Shown here: positions 22,448-35,081 of the stretch, in pieces
Layout of the letters: every line of letters starts with the position of its first letter
Numbering within the stretch: position 1 is the stretch's first letter
Assembly: GCA_963921935.1 (NCBI GenBank)
Contig: OY998180.1
Location: forward strand, 61,954,551 to 62,018,550
DNA from: Galeruca laticollis
Lineage: Eukaryota > Arthropoda > Insecta > Coleoptera > Chrysomelidae
DNA: 64,000 nucleotides
Direction: 5' to 3'
Position numbers and translations under genes: made by a program
The notes under the pieces: generated by a model
Told to the model about the DNA's origin: nothing
Seen by the model: the letters and a program-made list of their open reading frames with translations, nothing else
Database searches by the model: none

Positions 22448-23866
22448 TTATTTTCTTTTCCTAAACTTCGTCTTATTCTCTTCTCTTATTGTTTGACTCT
22501 CTATCGGATTCCTAAATTCGATTAAATTTTCCACTATATCCTTTTTAAAATCATTGTGCCATATTCGTTTCCTAGATTTCTTTAAATTTTCCACTATGTT
22601 CTTTTTAAATTCATTGCCCCATATCTCATTATCTTCATCATATATTCCTGTTTCTGTACTTTCTTCCCAGAAATGCATTACAATTTGCATCTCAAATTCT
22701 TCCGTATCATTGAACTGATTTTTTATTATTTTCTTCTCCTCCCTAATCTCAATTCCTATTATTTCATTTCCAATTATATTAATAAAAACTCTAGGATCAC
22801 TTATTTTCATATTTCTATCAAATTTCACTCTTATTTCGATACTTTCTGTATAAATTAACCGTCCGGCATTTTGTATTGTGGTTTGTTCTATTTCTTCCAT
22901 AGTATCCTTCAGTTTCCTATTCATCTCCTCCAGTTCCTTATTAAACTGTTTACCCATTGTTTCATTCCGTTTAACGCATGTACCTGTTTTTTCTTCTACT
23001 AAATCTTCTAAGTCATTGAATTTTTTTTTTACTTTTTCTTGGTAGCTTTGCATTACTTCCTCTATTGTTTATCCTTGAAATTTAATGTATTCCAATTCTT
23101 TTGTTATATTTTCATTTTGTTTTGCAACTTCAGCCTGAATAGTTCCCGGTAAATTTTCATTTATACATTTCCCTAACTCATGAATTTCTTCCACCATATG
23201 TTTTTTTATTCCTTCTCTAATTCGGATCTCATTTTCTTGTATTTCTATACGCAAATGTTTATTTTGTTCAAACGTATCTTCCTTCACCTTATCTATCTGC
23301 TTCCTAAATTCTTCATTTTCCTCCCTAAGTTTCTTAATTTCCTTCAAACCTTCCATCTTCACCTCTTCTATTTTCTTTTCCATCCTGTTCATGTTTCCAT
23401 TTAAATCATTCATGTTCCCATTCATCTTGTCCATCTTTCCATTCAAATCTCCCCTCATATTATCTATCTTCCCATTCAAATCTCCGCTCATATTATCTAT
23501 CTTCCCATTCAAATCTCCGCTCATATTATCTATCTTCTCATTCAAATCTCCCCTCATATTATCTATCTTCCCATTCAAATCTCCCCTCATATTATCTATC
23601 TTCCCATTCAAATCTCCCCTCATATTATCTATCTTCCCATTCAAATTAATTAAAAATTCCATTATTTGATCTCCTCTGCTTACACTATCCTGCCTGTCTT
23701 GTCTACTATCCTGCTGTTCCCTCGATTCTTCACATTCTTTATCTATTAAGGTTTGTTCCTCTCCATCTAAATCTCCCATTCCACGTCTCCTTTCTTCTTG
23801 TTCCTCATCTGATCTGCCTTCCAAACCTATTTGTTTTCCGTCCCTAAGCATCATTCTCTTTGCCAT
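22448..23866 (-). pseudogene. gag: Gag of Gypsy element 2 with one nonsense codon
   Basis: Two frames in the same phase (23866-23069 and 23053-22448) are separated only by a TAA at about 23069-23071, so this is one ~472-codon Gag interrupted by a single stop. The N-terminus MLRDGKQIGLEGRSDEEQEE matches Gag of element 1 (MTLRDGKQVG). A central coiled coil is built from seven or eight 11-residue units of type DLNGKIDNMRG (about 23425-23647 of the DNA). The C-terminal third matches the other Gag in KDTMEEIEQTT and similar blocks. No zinc knuckle is visible. Confidence 0.75.
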
Positions 23867-23915
23867 TTTAATTGTATCTAATTCTAATGTTTTTAAACGA
23901 AAAAATTCTTAATTC

Positions 23916-23934
23916 ACCACACGTTGGGCCGCCA
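23916..23934 (-). promoter_or_regulatory. primer binding site of element 2
   Basis: On the minus strand TGGCGGCCCAACGTGTGGT starts directly after the 5' LTR end. It resembles the Lys-type site, with one extra or changed base near its start and a change near its end. Confidence 0.65.
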
Positions 23935-25590
23935 AATTTGTATAGGATTCTTTAATTATTTACTATTTATTATTTGAAAAATAATTAAACATGTATACCA
24001 ACTCTTTCAAAGGGTAGGGTTCTAGTGCGCCATTCAAATTTACTCTAATTATTGGTTTGTGAAATTAAAATGAACAAAATTATGATTTCAGGAATTTTTT
24101 TAAAACATAGAAATTTACAAACAGAAAATGTGTACAGATATACTACAAAAAAATAAAACTACTATTACTATTGAACAATTAAAATGTTTTTAAAATAAAG
24201 GCCTTTTTTTAATTTAGAGATCTCTAATATAATATTTTAAAATGGTACCTTTTATTTACTAGGTTTGTATCCACTTCAAACTAATCTTCATTTGGACATT
24301 TGATAAGCTGAGGACAAAGTTCTGAACAGTTTATTTCTTCTTCGCCTTTTGGACAATTAATGATTCCGTCACATTTGTCTTTATACGGGTCGAAACATCT
24401 ATCTATAGAAATATTACTGCAAGGGGTAGTTGATGAATTACAAATAGCACACCCCGTGAAATCAGAATGGTCTGTTCAAACGAAATCTGCTGTTCTACAA
24501 ATGTTTGTGGAATTGTAACAACCAGATCAATCCAAACACATAAAAACACTGGGTTATTATATTTTAAAGTTACGGAGAGTTTGTTTCTTGAAGATAGTAC
24601 AACAGGTTTGGGTAGTATGTCGTTACTGCACACGTTCAATTGAATATTGTTGAAGTTTCTAATTGACAAGCACGTGGAATTTCTTGAGAAGTTCAATTTT
24701 AATATTCTTAATGTAGTTATTGTATTTTCTGGTGAAGGTATTACCCAATTACATAAACTATTACTGTTTCTGTCAGATGATATATACTGTATGCTTCCTT
24801 GTAATTCGAACGAGGTCGTTTCTCCACAATAATCCGAAAAGTTTGCGTAAATTAGCACGTTCTTCTTGACGAGATCAATTATAATACCACTTTTCACTTT
24901 GACATTTTAAAAACCAACTGACTTTTTTGATTTCCATCATAATCTATCACGTTGCGGGTTGCTATCGAAAACTTCTCTATATCGTATCAATTGTATAGAT
25001 ATAGTGTGATTAACGACGATTCACTGTTTATATTACCATGAATTTTTAAGCCGTATATGAAACATGAAAATGACATTTTGGTATTAGAAATTAGCATATA
25101 GAGATAAAGATTTTTATACATATAAATATTAACATAACTTGTTTACTATTTATTAAAATTCCTGAAATCCCTCGCATAAAATAACCTAATTACTAACTAT
25201 ATGAAAATTTAACGCGTTTCTTTTAAATTATTTTGAATTTCATTCTAATTTCAACGGATGCTTTTGAAATTACATCATGTACTGCATTATTAATTTTAAT
25301 CTCTATTGTATCTGAATCAGATCTCAATATTTTCGATTCTGATGGTTTAAAGAGTATATCGTCTGTTTCAATATCTTTGGTCAGATTTTCTTCAGTATTA
25401 TAGTGAGGATTTTGTTCACTGTTTTCACTATCAGCATCTATAATTAATTTAGACATGTTTTTTTTTTACAATTTATAAATATTCGTTAAAATGATGGCTA
25501 ATAAAGTACAAGATTGAAAAAATCAATATGACTTATTTCAGTAGTACTGTTAATCCTTATTAATTTGAATAGAACCAAATGAAAGTGCTT

Positions 25591-25593
<3 letters not shown>
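23935..25593 (-). repeat. 5' LTR of Gypsy element 2
   Basis: Matches 18771-20423. Small differences include TTTACTATTTATT near 23955. It contains the second copies of the 77-codon frame, CUB and LDLa segments. Confidence 0.9.
24281..24897 (-). pseudogene. captured CUB-LDLa segment in LTR (copy B)
   Basis: Identical in layout to 19111-19727: CUB frame 24403-24897 (two residue changes, for example DYCGE for NYCGE) and LDLa frame ending at TAG 24281-24283. The 77-codon frame is repeated at 25223-25456. Because LTRs are copied from one template during reverse transcription, the segment was already part of the LTR when this element inserted. Confidence 0.62.

Positions 25594-25637
<44 letters not shown>
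25594..25637. repeat. (TA)n microsatellite
   Basis: TA tract immediately right of LTR element 2, the counterpart of 18728-18770. Confidence 0.95.
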
Positions 25638-25639
<2 letters not shown>

Positions 25640-28600
25640 ATCTCATCTACATACCTCTAACTGAGGGCCTAAAACTTCCTCGAAACTCCTACAATCGTCT
25701 CATCAAAAACGAAGATGTTAAGAAGCTATACAAATACCAACGACCCTAAGATTCCAGTCAAAAATTCCTCCAAAAAAAGGTCAGGCAGCGTGGTTTCCAA
25801 AAACGGCCAATATCCACCAAATCTCCATAAAATACAGCGACCAACAGCTTCCCGAATAAATTTACACAGTCCTGATTAATATCCCCAACTGAGATGGTTT
25901 CAAATACCATATATTAATCAAGATCTTACTGATAATCATGTAGCCATCTGGGAGTTCAGATTAGCAAAGAAAGTCAAGGATGCGCCAATAACACATGTAA
26001 CTTAACTTCTCCCTGCAACGCAACTCGAGTAAGTTTTCCAACCAATAGCAATCCAGCTGAAAGGAATACGTCTTAACCACAATCCGCTTAAGACATCGAA
26101 CAAAAGTCGAGTAAACCTCGAAAATATTAATAATAAAAGTTTGCATGTCATCTACGAGCACACAAGTCAAACCACAAATGCTAGACAGAGATCTCTACTA
26201 CTCCCAGCGCGAAACGACAAACGAACGTAGCTATCCAAGACGTATCTGTCATCCAGCAAATTGTTAATTCCAACATAACCAGACTTCTCAACAGATAACA
26301 AATACAGTGATTCTTAAATATTAGGAATTATTTAAATGATTTTGAACAATCGTAGTACCGTAGTACCCCCGCAGATGTTAATGTACAAAGCCAAAATACC
26401 CGAAATTATCACACAAATCAGATGTAATCAAACAATTAACGTCTTATGGATAAATGTTTACAATATATTCTAATGACAAACAAGTCTTACACAGAAGTTA
26501 CTGAACGATATGGAAATACTTACTGAAGCCATGACATGGTATATAAATGATCATAAAATATACAACTATCTCGAGAGATGTGTAAGTAAACTAATTAGTA
26601 AATTTGTTTTAACCTAACACTAGTAAAATGTTTTAGACAAAGTCAAGGAGTCAACTAAAATCGAACCCTGATAAGTTATAGCACTTATCAGCTAAAGCGG
26701 GCAGTTTTGCGAACTACTGAGGCTAACACCCCAATATTATGTAACCAAGCAAAAATCAGTAGTCCCACCGTCACTTATATCTACAATAAAAGCCACAAGA
26801 GAGAGAAAATAAACCCTTAACACCCATGAAATATACAACAAAGAAACTAACAAGAAAACTAATTACAGGACTTTTAAAAAGGCAGGCGCTCATTTTGTTT
26901 CATATGATAACAAAACTTCACACCCTTCACACTTACCTGGCGACAAATATAAAATTGTAGTCATGATGTGAAGACAGGTTTGGTTACAGCCTGCACTACT
27001 TCGCCGGAAGGATGATGGCAGAGTTATCCCTAAAACTCTCGGCTGACAGAAATGATTTCAAACGAATACAAATATGATGATATGAAGCAGGGTCGGACCC
27101 TGACTGTTTCAAGATTGCGAGATTTGATTATAGCTTGATGACGCCAAGACATGGTATGGAGCGTTTTAGCAGGAATTTTTAAATCTATTTCCATTTAGGT
27201 ATTTTTTTATTGAAATTTGTCATATTTTTTTATAAAATTATTATTTTCGTGTTTATACAGAGTCAATCTTTAAAATAAAAGCAAATTCTAAAACTAGTCA
27301 ACGTCCCTATTGAATATGACCTCTGCAAGACTGGAATACTTGCTTTGTGATATGCTGATCCAAGTAACCTTATCATATAATTTCTAAGGGCCGCAACTCT
27401 AGGTTCATAAATTTTCATCAATTAGAATTGTGGGAAATGAAATTGCATAGTGAAAGAGTAACTGTTCTCTTCACAATTTCTGGGCGTACGAATAATGATA
27501 ATTTGTTAACTAAGACCGATGTTAGTTGAAAGATCTGCTAGCATTGGCGACATTCCCTATCGAAAAACTTCACGCAACTGCTACACCAAAACTAACATTT
27601 TTTCACTGTTTGAAGTGCGTTTTGATAGCTGTGTTACCATCTTCAGAGACTACAGGTGAAATGTTTCAGTTTGGTTAACAAAACGCTCGTTAGTGAGAAA
27701 GTGTTAGTTTTGGTGTAGTTGTACTGTAAAGTTAAGTGCAGCTTGAACAAAAGCGATGTAGAGCTTAAGTTCTTACACTTTTGGAAGTTCGCAGATTAGA
27801 ATTTTAGCCGCCATCTTCAAAAATGTCTATTTGCTAATATCTAGGCAGCGGTGATTTTTACTTCAAAAATCGTAAGAGCCTTTTTTGTAGAGGATAAAAT
27901 TTAAGCGACCTTTGGAAGATTGTAGATTAGAATTTTATATTTAGGTGGCCAGTCTTTTAAATGTTTGGAAACAATGTCATTTCTAGTTTCACCAATGATT
28001 ATCCATCTCACTCTCTGGATTTACGATCATTTGATGCATACGGTTAGGGTACGCTGGGATCTGTAGGAAATATGAACGAGGAAATTCCAGTAGAGATACT
28101 ACACATGTGACAGCCTCTATTATAGGATTTGGTCCCGAATGATAACGATATTATTCGTAAAGCTATTCGATATTAATTTAGATAAAGGAATGAAAATTGA
28201 GACTCCAGATAGATAAATAGATATTCTGAGTTTTTGTCAATGGCAATTGAGGTTCTCAATATAATAAAATATAATGAAATTCAGCGCAACCATGCTTAAT
28301 AATAGTCTACGAAATTATTCATTGAAATGTAAATCGAAATTTCCATAATGCGTTTTGATTGGTAGTAAATTTCCAAACAAAAATATAGAAATAATAATTT
28401 GGAATAGTAGCACGTGAAGCTACAATATCAATGTTTGTTGGTCATCAAGATGATATCAAATAATGTAACATTGCAATGAAGTGATTTATGGAAAACAATA
28501 TATGTAAATTCGAATTCTGATAATAATCTAAATAATCGAGAGGATTTATCAAAAACCGTAAGGAGGAAATGGTTTAATTACCTACTGATTTAAAATCAAT

Positions 28601-29089
28601 GATTATGGTTTGTTAATGATTTGAAATGTTTTACCTTAACGAAATTAACAATCGATTATTACGATTTTACCATCGGATTTAAAGTGACAATTGCCAAATT
28701 GAACTGTACAAGTGAATTGGTGCATTCCCGTTGAAATTAAAATTTTCCTTGATATTGAAACCTAGGTTGTATTTTGATTAATCATCAATGTTTTTGAATA
28801 TTCTCTTTTAGAGTTGTACATGGTATTTAACTGGCCACATTAATCAAAAAGATCTACAATAATATATACATCGCGCAGTAGCAAGCAAAGATAAAAAGGA
28901 GTGCGTATTTGGGTTTTTGAGTATGGCTTAAGGTCATCATGAAAAAATATCCACCCAATTAGCGTTATCTAAGCACTCAATAGTATGTGGAATGCTAATG
29001 GGCAAGTTCTGAATAAAAACAAACTGAACTTTCTGCACTGCACTTTGCGCTACTGAATGAACGACTTACTACGTATAACTTTTAAGAGG
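25638..29089. other. no gene recognised except a small PLE relic
   Basis: AT-rich sequence without supported frames. The only structure noted is the inverted repeat with a hammerhead-like core at 27573-27720. Confidence 0.5.
27573..27720 (-). repeat. PLE-end relic: inverted repeat with hammerhead-like core
   Basis: CTACACCAAAACTAACA near 27580 returns as its reverse complement near 27700-27715, so arms of ~30 bases flank a ~85-base centre. On the minus strand the centre reads CTGAAGA (27640-27646), a stem TGGTA/TATCA and AAAAC instead of GAAAC. This resembles the hammerhead region of insect Penelope-like elements, mutated at one core base. Confidence 0.5.
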
Positions 29090-30190
29090 AAAAACTGAAG
29101 TTAACAGACAATTCACCAATTTATATAAAGAATTACAAAACTTCTTATTCTCAGGTCAATGAAATTATTAAATAGGTTTTACTAGAGGGCAATAAATGGA
29201 GAGAGAAATAAATGGAGAGAGAAAAGAATGGAGATTAGTAGGCGATTTTCGCTCTGTAATTAAAAAACTATTGGCTGATAAATTTCCGATATGTCGAATC
29301 CATCAAATACTAGAATTAGGGAGAGCAAAATAGTTCTCAACCTCAGATTTATGATCAGGCTTTCATCAAGTATCGTTAGAACAAAATTATCGTGATATAA
29401 CTTCATTCAGAACTTATAATGCATGTTACCGCTTCACAAGATTGCCGTTTGTACTGGAAGTCGGTCCGAGTGGTCTCCAACCGATGATGAATATTGCGAT
29501 CGCACGTATCACGCCTGTAAAAGCATTTCTTTATATGGATGACCATATAAAAAATCTGCAAAGTGTCTTCAATACAATTCAAAAATTTAATCTCATGTTG
29601 AACCCGCGTAAATGCACGTTTTTTCAAAATATTTTAACATATCTAGGTCACTTAATTACTTCGGATGGGACTTTACCTGATTAGTCGAAATATGATACGA
29701 TTCGCAACTAACCTACCCATAGTCAACTGATGACGTCAGACGTTTTAGTTCCTTTTGTAATTATTACAGACATTTTATAAAAAACTTAGCTGATATTGTG
29801 AAACCATTGTTACTAGGAAAATATAATGTAGATTTTTCATGGACTGATGAATGTCTAAGATTTCAATAAACTAAAACGGCTACTTCTTCAACCGCCAATT
29901 TTACAATACCCTGACTTTGGAAAATCTTTTACGCTGACCACCGACGCTAAAAAAGAAGCATGTGGAGTAGTTTTATCGCAAACATTCAGCGGAAAGATAT
30001 GCCAATTGCTTTTGCATCACGAGGGTTTAAATAAATATGTTATTGAGAATTTTAGACCTTATCTTCATGGGAAAAGTTTTATGTAAAATCGATTCATAGA
30101 CCACTTGCTTATTTGTTTTCAATAAAAAACTCAACCTCAAAGTTAACCAGGATGAGAATAGACCTCCAGGAGTATGATTTTGAGATCGAG
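29090..30190 (+). pseudogene. fossil Gypsy pol, left part (RT and RNase H)
   Basis: Degenerate translations in shifting frames match Gypsy Pol in order: pre-RT (SPIYIKNYK), WRLVGDFRSVIKK, DKFPICRI, F-STSDL, GFHQVSLEQN, YRFTRLPF, then FLYMDDHI (normally YLDDI), LNPRKCTFFQN, YLGHLITSDG. RNase H follows: PPILQYPDF, LTTDAKKEACG, VLSQTF, and finally LQEYDFEIEY ending at the transposon insertion. Many stops and frameshifts make it non-functional. It continues beyond the insertion at 35082. Confidence 0.85.
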
Positions 30191-30365
30191 TACAGGTTTT
30201 CAAATTAATTTTGGGAGTCGGAAGTTTGGTAACCTTCGATGCGCCGTAGCAAAGACGTATGCGGATTGCAAGAGCTCACTTCGCTGACCGAGTTCGTGAG
30301 CTTCGTTTCGACAGTACAGTTCAGAGAAAAGTGTGATTACCGGGGGGGTGCAATACTAACTTGTT

Positions 30366-32560
30366 ATGGTGACTCACTCCAGAAAGTAAAGTTGTTCATA
30401 CAAAGTTGAGTGAGCAGTGTCGTGAAATAATTATGAACGTTTTAAATTTCATGAACGAAGAGGTAAGTCAACAATTCCATTACCAAGGGAAGGTTTAATT
30501 ATTGCAATAAATTTTTTAAACCAAAGTAATTATTTAACAAATTTTCACTCGATAGTAAATTTTTTAAATCGATTTTCGTACATAAAATATTTATTTGTTA
30601 AACGATTTAAAAAAGTTACATTAAGGTGAGACAAAGTATTTTATGCACTCCTGTGTCAATTTTATGCACTCATGTGTTAATGTTATGCACCCTTATGTCA
30701 TCATGACAAATTAATCGACGCCATTTTTAGTCCACTTAGAGCAAGCTAAATGAGACATTTTTTTGGTTTTTGCATGCCTGCTGCTCATGCGTCAATTTTT
30801 CCATCCGTGAAAAAAAACACCAATTTATGCACAGGTTGCATAAATAACTATTCTGTTTCTGCCTACAGGAGTATATAAAAGGGTACATGTTTATTTTGTG
30901 TAAGATACCTATTTAAATGTAATACGTGTTTTAGCTTATAATTATAATTATTATACTCATTTCATACCTATCTCTATCACGTTTCGGTTTTATTATTTGT
31001 TTTGAACCATCTTCCGATTCCAATTACAATTGCGGTTTGGTCTTATTAAAATATGCTTGAACTAAAATATAAAGATCGTTTAAAACAACTAATGAACTGA
31101 TACTTAATATAGCATTTTTGAATTTAATATTTCTTTTAAATGGCCGAAAACCAAGACAAACATTTTTATTTAAAAGAACGGTCACTGAAAACAAATTTAA
31201 CTACTTCCTCATTTTAATTGTATAAAAGTACACATGAGTAAAACGTTTAATACAACATTTATATCGACTTATTTTATTGTCAGGTCATTGAACGAGCTCC
31301 TGCTGCTACGAAAGTCAGCCAAAGAACGCTTTCCCGTATTAGAAAAGAAGCTCTGGCAGTAAGTAATGCTGACACTGATGTGCCTACTAAAAAACAAAGA
31401 ACGTCCAGTATCCGTATGGATCAATTCGACAAAACTGTGCTTAGAAGGAGCATAATAAATTATCACATATCCGAGAAAAAAGTCCCCACGTTAAGTAATA
31501 TACACCAAACCTTTGCAGACAGTTACGGCTTCGCAGGAAGTCGCGAGTCTCTGCAGGAACAAATACATTCTTTGGGTTTTCGTTGGACCAACATGAAAAT
31601 CAACAGAAGTTTGTTAATGGAACGTCACGAAATCAGACATTTACACCTACTATATTTAAGAAACATAAAAAAGTGCTGAGAACAGAACAAACCTATCATT
31701 GATATGGATGAAACATACATTCATCCATGTTACACGCACCTTAAAGGATGGAGCGACAAGAGCAACGAAGGATTAAAAAAACCCGTTTCAAAAGGTAATA
31801 GGCTCATCATTGTGCACGCGGGAAGTGAAAATGGTTTTGTACTTGATGCTGGAATTATGTGGAACTCCCAGTCAAACAGAGGAGATTGTCATAATGAAAT
31901 GTCGTACGAAAATTATGAAAAGTGGGTACAAGAAAAACTTATTCCAAACCTACCAAAAAACGCTCTTGTGGTAATTGATAACGCCCCATACCACATTGTT
32001 CTAAATGAAAAATTACCTATGACTGCTTGGAATAAACAACATTTAAGGAACTGGTTTCCTGAAATAAACATATATTACAGTGAACAAATATTAAAACCGG
32101 ATCTTTATAACGTTGCAAAAATGTACAAACGGCAATATAAAACATAAAATTTGATGAATTGTTTATTCGACATGAATCGAAAATTTTAAGGCCCTTATCA
32201 CTCGAACTTAAATCCGATCGAAAGTGTTTGGGGGCACACAAAGAATATGTGGCCAAATGACTTGTTACCTTCAATTTTACAAAGGTTAAAGAATTCTGTA
32301 ATGAATTTTTTGACGCATTTTCTGCAAATGATTGGAAAGTTAGATGTGACCATGTTAAAAAGATTGAAGATGAATTTATGATCAATGAACCACTTTTAGA
32401 TACTGTTGTAGATAATATTATTATTGATTTGGCCGAAGACGGAGATAGCGAGGATTATGAAGTTGATATAGAAAGTGACTTTGAAGAATCATTTGTATAT
32501 GCACATCATCATTTTACTGTTGACGATCCCTGTACATCTAAAACATATTTTTTATTATAG
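30366..32560 (+). pseudogene. DD82E transposase relic, copy 1
   Basis: Exon 1 begins at ATG 30366 and is damaged by a 4-base insertion. A donor GTAAGT lies near 30462 and an acceptor TTGTCAG ends at 31283. From 31284 the frame is open to 31679 (helix-turn-helix-like N-terminal domain: KVSQRTLSRIRKEA, then PTLSNIHQTFADSYGF). It stops there and resumes at 31704 with the first catalytic Asp in MDETYIH. The second Asp lies in VVIDNAPYH at about 31970-31996. The Glu block (LNPIESV) follows at ~32200 after another frame break. An acidic tail ends at 32560. It would have cut and pasted the element in the nucleus; it is now inactive. Confidence 0.8.
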
Positions 32561-33583
32561 TGTTTGTTTGTAGGTGGTATGACTGAATACATTAAGCGCA
32601 ACAAATGGAAAAATGTAAATATGTGTTGTATAATTGTAGATGGTAAAGACGAATTCTACTAGAGTAATATAATATTTGTAGCACAGTTCTAAATAAGCAA
32701 TAATTGACGGCACTCACGACCAAGATTTTTTTGTTTTGCCAGTCCTAACTCTGTAAAAAGTGTGAATGAAAGGATGTTCTAATTTCATAGTATATTTGCA
32801 AAAAACCCAAAAATTTACATATGAAAGTAGGAATATCTACCAAAAAACAGCTTTAAAATTCTATTTATATTATTAGTATACTCATTAAAGGCGATTTCCC
32901 CAATTTGTTTTTCAAATTTTATGTATAAACCCGAATTTTTTCATTATCATCTACTACATATTATTAAGAATAACAATTTTAGAAAGCTTCACAGGTAGGT
33001 ATTGCATTAACTACTACTACGAACAGATAGGAAAAATTGTTGGCCATTGTTAAATTTAGAAAGTAGTTTAACAATAATTGAATAGATGAGGCTTTTACTT
33101 GATGATGATCCATACTGAACGATGAAATAAAACAATAGAGTTTGTTTAAATCTTCATTTATTTGAACCAATGTTCAATTTAAACTTGTTGACGCGTTTCA
33201 CTAACACAGTAGCTTTGTCAAAACGAATGAAGGTAAAATATAAAAATGTCTTAATATATACAGTGCTAAATCTATTTACTAAGTACTGAGGTTAATAATG
33301 GTATTAAAAGAAATTATCTGGAAATTAATTCACTACAAACATTTCTAAGCTATCTTCTAGGTAAAGAGGTTCAATAAAGGAGACTGATTGATATCTATTT
33401 GGTCGTTAAGGAGATTACCTGAATATTTATTTTTGTTAATCTCTAGGGCCTCTCTAATAAATTTAAACTAAAGGATTTACCGACTACATGGAGAATTTCA
33501 AAATTTGGGTCGAAAATGTGTTGGTTTTCTAATAAATGATTTGAATAGTTAGAATCTAATTTTTTGTTGTCATAGCTACGTTT

Positions 33584-34438
33584 GTGTTCCGAAATTCTAG
33601 TTTTAAAATTTCTGAAAGTTCTAAGTTTATAGAACAAAATAAGTCTATAAACTTTCTAGACCTTACAATTTCAAATATAAATAATAAACATGATTTTTCT
33701 ATATTTCATAAACCATCACATACAGATATTACAATTCATAAAAGTTCGGTCCACCCATTCAGTCATAAACTAGCAGCTTTCAATGGTATGATACACAGAC
33801 TCTTAACAGTCCCATTAAATATTAATAATTATACCAAAGAATCAAATATCATAAAACAAATAGCTGTTAATAATAATTACGATCCAAATTTAATTGACAA
33901 TATCATAAATAAAAAAATAAAACAACAGACTTTAGAACAAGTACTCTCTTCAGATAAAAGTATTAAACAATTCAAAAGCTTAACATACTTTGGAACACGA
34001 TTCTTAAAAATTAAATCATTTTTAGAAACTTTAGACATGAATATTTCCTTTAAAACTGATCACAATTTATCCAAATTCATTGAAAATAATAAATCTAAAT
34101 CTTCAAAATTAAACAAATCAGAAGTTTATAAATTAAAATGTGGTAATGACAATTGTGATAAAATTTATATCGGTAGAACTTTTAGAAATTTTAAAACTAT
34201 AATTTCGGAACACAAACGTAGCTATGACAACAAAAAATTAGATTCTAACTATTCAAATCATTTATTAGAAAACCAACACATTTTCGACCCAAATTTTGAA
34301 ATTCTCCATGTAGTCGGTAAATCCTTTAGTTTAAATTTATTAGAGGCCCTAGAGATTAACAAAAATAAATATTCAGGTAATCTCTTTAACGACCAAATAG
34401 ATATCAATCAGTCTCCTTTATTAAACCTCTTTACCTAG
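33584..34438 (+). pseudogene. PLE reverse transcriptase tail plus GIY-YIG endonuclease
   Basis: The frame of ~284 codons starts within the inverted junction. The first real PLE residues are the late RT blocks KSINFLDLTISNI, IFHKPSHTDITIH and SSVHPFSHKLAAF. Then comes a linker, and a GIY-YIG domain: YKLKCGNDNCDKIYIGRT with the Cys pair, NFKTIISEHKRSY, ending ALEINKNKY. RT fingers and the YxDD palm are missing, so this copy cannot move by itself. The piece at 33443-33637 on the minus strand is the inverted duplicate of the nuclease domain. Confidence 0.85.
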
Positions 34439-34575
34439 AAGATAGCTTAGGAATGTTTGTAGTGAATGAATTTCCAGGTAATTTCTTTTAATACCATTGG
34501 GAACCTTAGTAAATAGATTTAGCACTGTATATATTAAGACATTTTTATATTTTACCTTCATTCGTTTTGACAAAG

Positions 34576-34610
34576 CTACTGTGTTAGTGAAACGCGTCAA
34601 CAAGTTTAAA
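34576..34610 (+). ncRNA. hammerhead-like motif at PLE 3' end
   Basis: TTGACAAAG, an imperfect stem (GCTAC/GTTAGT), then GAAACGCGTC, which looks like a minimal helix III with the GTC cleavage triplet. Core G8 is replaced by A. An inverted duplicate lies at about 33190-33225. Confidence 0.4.
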
Positions 34611-35081
34611 TTGAACATTGGTTCAAATAAATGAAGATTTAAACAAACTATATTGTTTTATTTCTTCGTTTAGTTTAACAATCCTCATTATATTGTACGC
34701 TTTATCTGCAAAATCTACCTGAATTCCAATTTATATACAAATAAACCTCAATGACGAATATAAAAAAAAACCAATTTCCGTTGAAAAAGCTAATGGTTTT
34801 TATTTCCTTATTTATTCAATTAATAATAAAGAAGAGATTAATGGTATTTAGTTTTGTAAATTCGATTTTATATAGCACTATACAGGTGCCACAATTCATT
34901 ATTTTTAATTCAAATTCAAAATATTGTGTTACCTTCGTACGTATTAGCAGCCTCAGAATCTTTAAAACTTTGCAAGCGGAATGTACGTAGCCTGCTCTTC
35001 CCGGTAACTGCGTTTACATCGTTGTCAAGTTGTATAGCTTTCTCGCGCATCGTCAACTGCCAAAATTAATTTGCCAACCTG

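Larger units (their letters stand above)
18771..25593 (-). mobile_element. Gypsy LTR element 2, pol-deleted, LTRs carry a CUB-LDLa segment
   Basis: Direct repeats 18771-20423 (3' LTR) and 23935-25593 (5' LTR), offset 5164-5170, enclose 3.5 kb. Read on the minus strand the interior has a primer site, gag with one nonsense codon, a decayed protease, an RT start, and then the C-terminal part of integrase. RT, RNase H and the integrase N-terminus are gone. It is a sister family of the element at 6683-13697, sharing the Gag N-terminus and the EEDNRKLWN block. TA tracts lie against both ends. By eye about ten substitutions or small indels separate the two LTRs. Confidence 0.9.
33076..34670 (+). mobile_element. 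5'-truncated Penelope-like element with inverted end
   Basis: Flanked by a 12 bp direct repeat TAGTTTAACAAT (33064-33075 and 34671-34682). The other Sailor-like copy has a single similar site (GTTTAACAAT near 56212). The left ~495 bp (33124-33620) are the reverse complement of the right end (34175-34667), so the element is a truncated body with an inverted copy of its 3' part at the left, an arrangement known for Penelope-like elements. Confidence 0.88.
30193..35081 (+). mobile_element. Sailor-like (DD82E) Tc1-mariner transposon, copy 1
   Basis: Starts CAGGTTTTCAAATTAATTTT and ends with the inverted form (AATTAATTTGCCAACCTG), with a TA duplication at 30191-30192 and 35082-35083. Removing 30193-35083 rejoins the Gypsy pol frame as EYDFEIEY followed by IKGEENVVADAL, a known motif order, which confirms the boundaries. 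It carries an intron-containing transposase relic and is itself interrupted by a PLE at 33076-34670. The second copy at 53369-56851 lacks the PLE. Confidence 0.9.

Noticed and set aside
23180..23669. Plus-strand frames of 74 and 92 codons
   Set aside because: Antisense of the Gag coiled-coil repeats at 22448-23866.
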